DNA of 5,125 nucleotides, taken from positions 1 through 5,125 of the forward strand of contig VBJK01000025.1 of NCBI GenBank assembly GCA_005879655.1, read 5' to 3'. Source of the DNA: Chloroflexota bacterium (GTDB lineage: Bacteria; Chloroflexota; Ktedonobacteria; Ktedonobacterales; Ktedonobacteraceae). A program made the position numbers and the translations under genes. Of this stretch, positions 1-5,055 are shown piece by piece. The notes under the pieces are model-generated. The model was not told the DNA's origin. It saw only the letters and a program-made list of their open reading frames with translations, and made no database searches. Numbering within the stretch: the first letter of the stretch is position 1; each line of letters begins with the position of its first letter.

Positions 1-57
1 TATGGATAAAGTGGCTAGTTTTATAGCTGAGTCTCAGTCTCACTATTCCGCGCAACA
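1..57 (-). repeat. 3' LTR, first 57 bp (U3 start), truncated by window edge
   Basis: In element sense the LTR begins TGTTGCGCGGAATAG at position 57 and runs off the window at position 1. The boundary is chosen because TGTTG is the inverted complement of the CAACA that abuts the primer-binding site at 5056. Copia and Ty5 LTRs are also known to begin TGTTG and end CAACA. Within it, a dyad CTGAG-N-CTCAG (27-37) sits immediately before a TATA box (19-26), so this is the promoter-bearing U3 part. The GAGACT motif next to it is repeated in tandem in sense. The opposite LTR is present only as its other end, so no direct LTR-to-LTR comparison is possible here. Confidence 0.8.
19..26 (-). promoter_or_regulatory. 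candidate TATA box in LTR
   Basis: Element-sense CTATAAAA, at LTR nucleotides 32-39. In the 5' LTR the same motif would drive transcription of the genomic RNA. It lies directly downstream of the CTGAG/CTCAG dyad (27-37), which could bind an activator. If it is functional, U3 is very short (about 60 bp), which fits a small LTR. The assignment rests on motif and position alone. Confidence 0.5.
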
Positions 58-62
58 TTCCC
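58..62 (-). other. weak candidate polypurine tract (plus-strand primer)
   Basis: Sense GGGAA abuts the TGTTG start of the 3' LTR, where copia-type elements place the polypurine tract. It is much shorter than usual tracts, so the call rests mainly on position. Confidence 0.35.
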
Positions 63-126
63 AGGGTTTTGAAAAAGAAAAACTAAATAATAGTGTGCTA
101 TGTAGGAGGAAAAATCTTTTGTAGAT

Positions 127-143
127 ACCATTAGAATAATGGT
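127..143 (-). other. perfect 7-bp hairpin in the 3' UTR
   Basis: Sense ACCATTA-TTC-TAATGGT forms a perfect 7-bp stem with a 3-nt loop about 120 nt downstream of the Gag-Pol stop. It could help stabilise, localise or end the RNA. No function is shown. Confidence 0.45.
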
Positions 144-263
144 TATGTGAGACTCTCTGCTTATAGTTACGCAGCATACTCACTAAAAAACCTCCTTGAA
201 TGTGATGATGTCTTTGCTCATAGGCGTAGTGTACAAACTTTTGCAAGACCAATCTGTCCAGTG

Positions 264-3200
264 TCAGCCGTTGTCGTTGTCTTCTTGCCATTCCAACTCA
301 TAGTGTACATCCTCAAATGCTTCATAGCTGTTGCGTAATCCAATCATGCGACAGAATCGGTGATGTTTTGAGGGTCCAAGGGCTTTAGTTAAAATGTCGG
401 CTGGTTGATAATTTGATGGGATGTAGTCTACTGCAATCTTGCCATCCTGGACGTAATGTCTAACTGCATGGTATCGTATATCGATATGCTTTGCTTGACG
501 GTATTTAGCAGGGTTATCTGAAATATCGAGAGCCGTTTGACTATCAGTTAAAATGGTTATTGGTCTTGAGGCCGAGGGCATCCCTAGTTCTTGAAATAAT
601 TGTTTTCGTGCTAATGCTTCTCTTGCAGCGTCAGACAGAGCCATATACTCTGCCTCCATACTGGAAAAGGCCACTGTGACCTGTTTGTGTGTCGACCATG
701 AGACAGCGCCACCGTTAATGATAAATACATATCCGGTGTAGGATTTTCTGTCGTCTTCGTCACTTGCATGATCTGAGTCTGAATAGCCGATAACATCGAT
801 TATAGGGACTGTTGTTGATTTCTTGTAGACAATGCAGTAGTTACGAGTTGCTTTGAGATAGCGGAGGACATGTAGAGCAGTTTTAAAGTGCGTGGTAGTT
901 GGATTAGAGTTGTATTTTGAGAGCTTGGAGACAGCAAATGTTATATCTGGACGAGAGAAAACTGAAAGATGATTGAGGGAACCTGTAAGTTCTTGGTAAA
1001 GTTTGACATTGCAGAGAGTATCGGTGGCTGTTGCCAGTCTGAGCTTTGTACCGGTTTCAAAAGGTGTAGAGGCTGATTTGGCATTGGTCATATTATACTT
1101 AGCAAGTAAGTAATCAATGTAACCAGGTTGATTGATAGATATCGCATGTTTTTCGTAATTTCTGACGACGTTGAGACCAAGGAAGCTTCTGACTTCTCCT
1201 TTGTTTACAACTTGAACTGTACGAGAGATTTCTGTTGCGACAGCATTGCAAGCTTTGACTGAGGGTCCAGTAATGAGAATGTCGTCCACAAAAACTGCCA
1301 GTGTAATGTCTTCGCGTATATATATGCTTGTATCAGTTTCGAGAACTTGAAATCCCATGTCTAATATCACTTCTGACAAAAATAGATACCATAATCTTGG
1401 AGCTTGTTTCAGACCGTACAGGGCTTTGTTCAACAAAAGAACAGCGTCTGGCCGATTTTCATCCATAAATCCCTCTGGTTGTTGGACATATATTTCGAAA
1501 TCGCTGTGGCTATGTAAAAAGGCGTTTTGGCAATCGACCTGGATAATATAGAGGTCTTTGCCAGCAGCTATGGCAAACAGAGTGCGTACTGAATCGATTC
1601 TAACGACAGGTGCAAAAGTTTCATCAAAATCCAATCCAGCTTCTTGGACATAACCTTTGACCACAATCCTGCCTTTATACTTTTCAAATATATTTGTAGC
1701 ATCTCGTTTTATTCGACAGACCCATCTTAGCGGTAAAGCCCTCTTTCCAGGTGGTAGTGTAGTGAGAATCCATGTTTCTCGTGCGATAATTGCTTTAATT
1801 TCGTCGCAAAACGCTTCCCACCAGAGATTGGCATCTGGTCTTCGCATAGCGTCAGTGAAGGAAGGCGGGTCATTGTCTGGTTGAAAGTCTCCATAGGTTT
1901 TGAAGACTTGTAATGCAGGAGGTGGTTGTACGACGATTTCTTCGAACATTTGAAGTTCGTGGTGAGACTCGGGGAGGGGTTCAGGCGATAGAGATGGACT
2001 TGGACTTGTACTGAGTGTTCGAGAAATATTGAAGTCTACTGGAAATTCGTCTAAGGGTCTTAAAGATGAACTTGGATTGGTTTTGGATATTCGAGAATTA
2101 TAGGGATCAGCTGGAAGTTCGTCAAAGTCTGAGGGACTCGGAAATTGAGTTTCTTCGAAGGTTAAATCGTGAGAATTGACAAAACAATTTCGTTCAAAGT
2201 CCCAGATTTTGTGCATTGTGTTGGTATCAGTATAGCCAACAAAACAACCATCTGTAGCGCGAGTATCGACTTTGGCGTTGGTTTTGCGTCTTTTCTTTGG
2301 AACGTGAGCATGTACAAGACAACCGAAGGGTTTAAGCGACTTCAAATCATCAGTAGAAAGAGGTTTTTGATGCCAGAGTTCATAGGGAATATTTTCTTGG
2401 ACTGCATCGCTTGGTAGTCGATTTAGTAGATAGGCAGCTGTTGTAATTGCTTCGGCCCAGAAAGACTTGGGCATGTTTGCTTGAAACAACATTGCGCGAG
2501 CATGTTCTTCAAGGGTACGATTTAATCTTTCTGCTTTACCATTGGACTGAGGTGAGTGTGGACTTGTAGGTTGATGTCTAACTCCCAACTCCTTGAGAAC
2601 AGGTCTCAAATCTCCTTCATATTCTTTACCACCGTCAGTACGTAAATATTTGATCTTTAAATCAGATTCGGTTTCAATTCGTTTGATGAGATTGCGATAT
2701 TCTTTGCAAACTGTAGCCGATGATTTGTCTGAAACCGTTGTAGTCCAATTCCAGTGTGTGAGCTCATCTAAAAATGTAAGAACGTAAACTGAATTTCCTT
2801 TTGATGTTGGAAATGGTCCACAGAGGTCTGAATGGAGTCGTTCTAGTTTTCGAGTTACTTTGGATTTAGCAGGAAGGAATGGTTTGCGAGTTTGTTTGGC
2901 TCGAATGCACGGAGTACAGCGAGTAGAATCATAAGTTGATCTGACATATGGATGCTTGCGAAGTGTAGTAGTTGAAGGATGTCCAAAACGAAGATGCCAG
3001 AGATCTTGAGGAGTACATGACAAGGGTTGGATTAATTGGTTTGGCTGAGAGGTTGGTTGATTTGGCTGAGAGGTTGATTGTACAACGTTCGTTTGAAGAG
3101 ATAGAGATGACCAAATGTAAAGGATATCGTTTATTGACCTTCCCGAGAAGGATACACCGCTAGGGAGCTGGATTTCAAATCCTTCGAGTGATGTAAACCA

Positions 3201-4604
3201 AAATTTAGCTTTCATTTCGCGTCTGAGTTTCATGAGGGATAGGATTTGATCTGGGCTTTCTGGGACATATACAACGTCTTTGAGAGTGAATCTATTGCCA
3301 GCTTTGTCTGTTAATGTGATAGAACCTGTTCCTCTGGCGATTTCTGCTTTGTCAGCAAATCCTTTCACTGCCATCTTTTCATTTGAATTTAAAAATTCAC
3401 GATAATTGTGAAGTCTTTCTTTGAAGGGTGTGATGTACGCATTAGCTGCAGTATCGACTATCCAGGCTTGTGGATCGCTTGTAGATTGAATTTCAGTGCT
3501 TTGAACGATTAGGCGTGTAACATCGGCTGTGTATTGACGAGGACGAGTAAAACTGGGTTGGTAATTACCAATATTTGCGTGCTGATTGTTGTTAGATGTC
3601 GACTTTTCTGCTGATTCCCGTTTAAGTGTCAGACATTCTTCTGTACTATGTCCACGATTATTGTGCCTTTCACAATATTTTTCAGGATCGTATGGCAGTC
3701 TCGGTCTTTTGTTACGGTCGCCTGAGCCTCGTCCACCTCGTCCACCTCGTCCACCTCTGTAGCCTGAACCCCTGTTAAATCCTCCACGAGAACCTCCTCT
3801 GCCACCTCTTGTAGTTCCTCTCCAACTGTTGCCTCGTCCACGTCCACGCTGATAGCTATCGATTCGTGTGTTGAGTGCTTGAATTGCTTGGTGAAATTCG
3901 ACAGTGGAAAGGGCTTTTGCTTCATTGGAGGAGGAGGTTGTGGCTTCCGAAGGTTTGACTCGTGCTGCATTGACTCTGACTTCTGAATAGAGTTGTTGGG
4001 TGGACATCTGTTCGAGTTGAGGACCTTTCGCATTAATAAACGTTTCCCACTTTTCCGTGGTAGATTTGTCGGTCATGAGAGAGGTTAAAAACTTGAGATT
4101 TACAACTGATTCTTCTATGTTCTTTGTATCGGTTGGCTTATTGTAGTTTACCTCGTATACCAGCTGTTCAAATCGATTAATGTGATCATTTATCGATGTC
4201 TTTTCATCCTTTTTGAGCAGTGCTAGATCATTAGAAGCACGGACATATTCGATGTTGGAAGATCTTCCGTACTCGTCGTGAAGTCGTTTCCAAATCGCTG
4301 GTGCATGCTCTTGAACATCTACAAGTTTCAGGAGTTCTGTATTGGGTAGACACCGAATTATTGCTTCTCTTGCACGTTCGTGGTCAGTCTCCCACTGGGC
4401 GATTCTAGGCCGCAATGCTTGAGGGATGGCGCGAGCCGTACCATCTGGATTTCTTGGGGTCGGGTCTGGATCTGATCCATCGACAATTGCAAGGAGTTTA
4501 TTGAGTTTCAAGGTTGCACTTGATGTGATTTCCCAGATCTTGTATTCGTCAGGCTTGAACTCACGAAGTGAGATCTTCTTTAATTGGGTATTATTTTCTG
4601 CCAT
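264..4604 (-). CDS. Gag-Pol polyprotein (copia type, 1446 aa): Gag, protease, integrase, reverse transcriptase, RNase H
   Basis: One continuous frame encodes all retrotransposition proteins. Gag (about 1-330) has a UBN2/copia Gag-like region with the AIWKRLHDEYG signature (103-113), an RGG-rich stretch (253-296) and a zinc knuckle C311-H314-H319-C324. Protease follows, with WIVDTAAN (381-388; catalytic D384) and VVYVPE (444-449). The pre-integrase zinc site is H537, H542, C563, C566. The integrase core has D593, D657 and E692, with 34 residues between the last two, and a basic PKKRRK stretch at 769-774. A Ser/Pro-rich linker (about 820-905) precedes reverse transcriptase (about 940-1180): ETFAPVVR, D1024 in QVDCQNAFL, ALYGLKQAPR, and FVDD at 1105-1108. 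RNase H has D1276, E1317, D1354 and D1403 (PADILTK). The start is the first in-frame ATG, and the next Met (200) would remove most of Gag. The -3 base is C, a weak start context. There is no frameshift, so any Gag excess must come from processing or an RNA-level mechanism, as in Ty5 or copia. Confidence 0.97.
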   Translation of the reverse strand: MAENNTQLKKISLREFKPDEYKIWEITSSATLKLNKLLAIVDGSDPDPTPRNPDGTARAIPQALRPRIAQWETDHERAREAIIRCLPNTELLKLVDVQEHAPAIWKRLHDEYGRSSNIEYVRASNDLALLKKDEKTSINDHINRFEQLVYEVNYNKPTDTKNIEESVVNLKFLTSLMTDKSTTEKWETFINAKGPQLEQMSTQQLYSEVRVNAARVKPSEATTSSSNEAKALSTVEFHQAIQALNTRIDSYQRGRGRGNSWRGTTRGGRGGSRGGFNRGSGYRGGRGGRGGRGSGDRNKRPRLPYDPEKYCERHNNRGHSTEECLTLKRESAEKSTSNNNQHANIGNYQPSFTRPRQYTADVTRLIVQSTEIQSTSDPQAWIVDTAANAYITPFKERLHNYREFLNSNEKMAVKGFADKAEIARGTGSITLTDKAGNRFTLKDVVYVPESPDQILSLMKLRREMKAKFWFTSLEGFEIQLPSGVSFSGRSINDILYIWSSLSLQTNVVQSTSQPNQPTSQPNQLIQPLSCTPQDLWHLRFGHPSTTTLRKHPYVRSTYDSTRCTPCIRAKQTRKPFLPAKSKVTRKLERLHSDLCGPFPTSKGNSVYVLTFLDELTHWNWTTTVSDKSSATVCKEYRNLIKRIETESDLKIKYLRTDGGKEYEGDLRPVLKELGVRHQPTSPHSPQSNGKAERLNRTLEEHARAMLFQANMPKSFWAEAITTAAYLLNRLPSDAVQENIPYELWHQKPLSTDDLKSLKPFGCLVHAHVPKKRRKTNAKVDTRATDGCFVGYTDTNTMHKIWDFERNCFVNSHDLTFEETQFPSPSDFDELPADPYNSRISKTNPSSSLRPLDEFPVDFNISRTLSTSPSPSLSPEPLPESHHELQMFEEIVVQPPPALQVFKTYGDFQPDNDPPSFTDAMRRPDANLWWEAFCDEIKAIIARETWILTTLPPGKRALPLRWVCRIKRDATNIFEKYKGRIVVKGYVQEAGLDFDETFAPVVRIDSVRTLFAIAAGKDLYIIQVDCQNAFLHSHSDFEIYVQQPEGFMDENRPDAVLLLNKALYGLKQAPRLWYLFLSEVILDMGFQVLETDTSIYIREDITLAVFVDDILITGPSVKACNAVATEISRTVQVVNKGEVRSFLGLNVVRNYEKHAISINQPGYIDYLLAKYNMTNAKSASTPFETGTKLRLATATDTLCNVKLYQELTGSLNHLSVFSRPDITFAVSKLSKYNSNPTTTHFKTALHVLRYLKATRNYCIVYKKSTTVPIIDVIGYSDSDHASDEDDRKSYTGYVFIINGGAVSWSTHKQVTVAFSSMEAEYMALSDAAREALARKQLFQELGMPSASRPITILTDSQTALDISDNPAKYRQAKHIDIRYHAVRHYVQDGKIAVDYIPSNYQPADILTKALGPSKHHRFCRMIGLRNSYEAFEDVHYELEWQEDNDNG
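1983..2126 (-). repeat. 72-bp in-frame tandem duplication in the integrase-RT linker
   Basis: Two abutting 72-bp units (2055-2126 and 1983-2054) encode two 24-residue blocks, 827-850 (starts FDELPAD) and 851-874 (starts LDEFPVD). By hand comparison they share 12 of 24 residues (pattern xDExPxD...SR...T.PSxSLxP) and about 50 of 72 bases. The blocks are acidic, Ser/Pro-rich and likely disordered. The duplication is old but has stayed in frame. Confidence 0.8.
3040..3081 (-). repeat. 21-bp in-frame tandem duplication in the protease-integrase linker
   Basis: Two adjacent 21-bp units (plus-strand TTTGGCTGAGAGGTT core, 3040-3060 and 3061-3081), nearly identical, encode the repeated TSQPNQ motif (residues 511-523). 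It sits just before the HHCC zinc site of integrase, in a polar linker that probably carries a protease cleavage site. The near identity marks it as a recent slippage or duplication event. Confidence 0.8.
3633..3674 (-). other. Gag zinc knuckle with CHHC ligands
   Basis: Residues 311-324 read CERHNNRGHSTEEC, giving C-X2-H-X4-H-X4-C. The spacing is exactly that of the retroviral CCHC knuckle, but the second ligand is His rather than Cys. The flanks are basic. It should still bind zinc and help package the RNA. Similar His-substituted knuckles occur, from memory, in some Ty3/gypsy Gags. Confidence 0.75.
3717..3848 (-). repeat. RGG-box coding repeat in Gag
   Basis: Encodes Gag residues 253-296, a Gly/Arg run with many RGG and GRG triplets just before the zinc knuckle. 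At DNA level it includes three perfect tandem 9-bp units (plus-strand CCTCGTCCA, 3727-3753) with decayed copies beyond, so the tract grew by slippage. RGG boxes bind RNA, including structured RNA, and can be arginine-methylated. Here the tract probably serves as the nucleic-acid-binding tail of Gag together with the single knuckle. Confidence 0.85.
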
Positions 4605-4645
4605 GCGAGAGTTAGTAATTTATTTAGGATCTTGGGGAGTTTTGC

Positions 4646-4992
4646 GCAGATTTTGAGACTGCGAGACAATGCAGGTTTTAAGACTGCGAGGTTATGCAGA
4701 TTTTAAGAGTTTTAAGACTGCAAGGTTATGCAGATTTTAAGACTGCGAACTATTTTTGCAGATTTTAAGACTGCGTGCTATTTTTTGCAGATTTTAAGAC
4801 TGCGTGCTATTTTTGCCAGATTTTAAGACTGCGTGCTATTTTTGCAGATTTTAAGACTGCGTGACAATACAGATTTTAAGACTGCGAGGTACTTTTGCAG
4901 ATTTTAAGACTGCGTGTTCTGCAGATTTTAAGACTGCGGAACTATTTTTGCAGATTTTAAGACTGCGTGACTATGCAGGTTTAAAGACTGCA
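4646..4992 (-). repeat. leader tandem array: about 13 copies of an 18-bp dyad core
   Basis: The plus-strand core GCAGATTTTAAGACTGCG recurs at 4646, 4671, 4696, 4730, 4758, 4787, 4815, 4844, 4869, 4897, 4921, 4950 and 4975, with a period of 24-34 bp. Spacers are 6-11 nt and fall into two types, a short form such as AGGTTAT and a longer T-rich form TGCTATTTTT. GCAG and CTGC at the core ends are inverted, so each RNA copy can form a 4-bp stem with a 9-nt loop. Outer units (1, 2, 13) are the most diverged, unit 3 carries an extra TTTTAAGAG, and unit 7 has one inserted base, a pattern typical of expansion by recombination or slippage. The array occupies most of the untranslated leader between the primer-binding site and the Gag start, where packaging, dimerisation or translation control signals are expected. 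Confidence 0.92.
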
Positions 4993-4996
4993 GCAT
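4928..4996 (-). other. upstream ORF 2 in the leader (22 codons)
   Basis: A second leader AUG at 4996 opens a 22-codon frame (MLQSLNLHSH...) overlapping uORF 1 in another frame and ending at TAA inside the array. No other AUG is seen between here and the Gag start. The repeat core carries TAA in sense, which keeps further upstream frames short. Confidence 0.3.
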
Positions 4997-4997
4997 T

Positions 4998-5009
4998 AGA
5001 GACGTCTCT
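4998..5009. other. perfect 12-bp palindrome AGAGACGTCTCT
   Basis: A self-complementary 12-mer between the primer-binding site and the repeat array. In RNA a loop-exposed palindrome at this place is the usual form of a retroviral dimerisation start site. At DNA level the ACGT centre resembles a bZIP site. Which role applies, if either, is not decidable here. Confidence 0.5.
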
Positions 5010-5012
5010 CCA

Positions 5013-5041
5013 AAAATAGCGCTGCTGGCGAAAATAGCGCT
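5013..5041 (-). repeat. two 11-bp direct repeats next to the primer-binding site
   Basis: Plus-strand AAAATAGCGCT occurs at 5013-5023 and 5031-5041, 18 bp apart. Each contains the palindrome AGCGCT. In sense (AGCGCTATTTT) they are complementary to the CAAAAATAGC spacers of the downstream array, with 10 perfect base pairs for copy 5013-5023 against the spacer at 4835-4844. The copy at 5031-5041 overlaps the extended primer-binding site. Confidence 0.7.
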
Positions 5042-5055
5042 CCGGGCTCATAACC
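5037..5055 (-). other. primer-binding site for initiator tRNA-Met (internal, half-tRNA type)
   Basis: Sense GGTTATGAGCCC (5055-5044) begins directly after the LTR end and is the exact complement of the initiator tRNA-Met anticodon arm GGGCUCAUAACC known from yeast. The plus strand continues as GCGC-T-CCGGG-CTCATAA-CC, which lays out like tRNA D-stem 3' strand, base 26, anticodon stem and loop, so pairing may reach 5037 with a possible mismatch at base 26. Pairing to the anticodon arm rather than the tRNA 3' end means priming from a cleaved half tRNA, as established for Drosophila copia and inferred for Ty5. It predicts a host initiator tRNA with anticodon stem CCGGG/CCCGG. Confidence 0.88.

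Larger units (their letters stand above)
58..263 (-). other. 3' untranslated region between Gag-Pol stop and 3' LTR
   Basis: These 206 bp separate the TGA stop (264-266) from the 3' LTR. I see no credible gene here. A frame that starts inside the end of Gag-Pol runs through it into the LTR but resembles nothing. The polypurine tract needed to prime plus-strand cDNA should end at 58. In sense the last bases before the LTR are CCCTGGGAA, so only a short GGGAA purine run is present. Further upstream the sense strand is pyrimidine-rich (from about 120 down to 74). A perfect 7-bp hairpin lies at 127-143. Confidence 0.6.
4971..5051 (-). other. upstream ORF 1 in the leader (26 codons)
   Basis: The first AUG of the leader lies inside the primer-binding site, where the complement of the CAU anticodon supplies it. 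It opens a 26-codon frame (begins MSPERYFRQQRYFW, with a repeated RYF from the 11-bp direct repeats) that stops at TAG before the repeat array proper. If the genomic RNA is translated by scanning, this frame would lower initiation at the Gag AUG. The peptide resembles nothing I know. A functional peptide is unlikely; a regulatory uORF is possible. Confidence 0.35.

Noticed and set aside
36..154. 8-bp inverted pair AGTCTCAC (36-43) and GTGAGACT (147-154) across the LTR start
   Set aside because: Eight bases over about 100 bp is within chance expectation and no further pairing extends it.
43..291. 82-codon minus-strand frame overlapping the Gag-Pol end and running into the LTR
   Set aside because: It begins inside the Gag-Pol frame, is basic and low in information, lacks membrane segments expected of an env-like gene, and runs across the LTR boundary. 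Most likely chance.
147..338. Plus-strand frames of 60-82 codons across the window
   Set aside because: All lie antisense to Gag-Pol or its 3' end, show no family resemblance, and are expected by chance in a long coding region. I cannot exclude an antisense RNA but see no promoter evidence for one.
3629..4033. 134-codon minus-strand frame inside Gag
   Set aside because: It is the +1 shadow of the Gly/Arg repeat tract, giving Val/Asp/Glu repeats, and has no recognisable domain.
4646..4992. CRISPR-like look of the regular repeat array
   Set aside because: Repeats are only 18 bp, spacers are 6-11 nt and largely repeated among themselves, there are no cas genes, and the setting is a eukaryotic retroelement leader.
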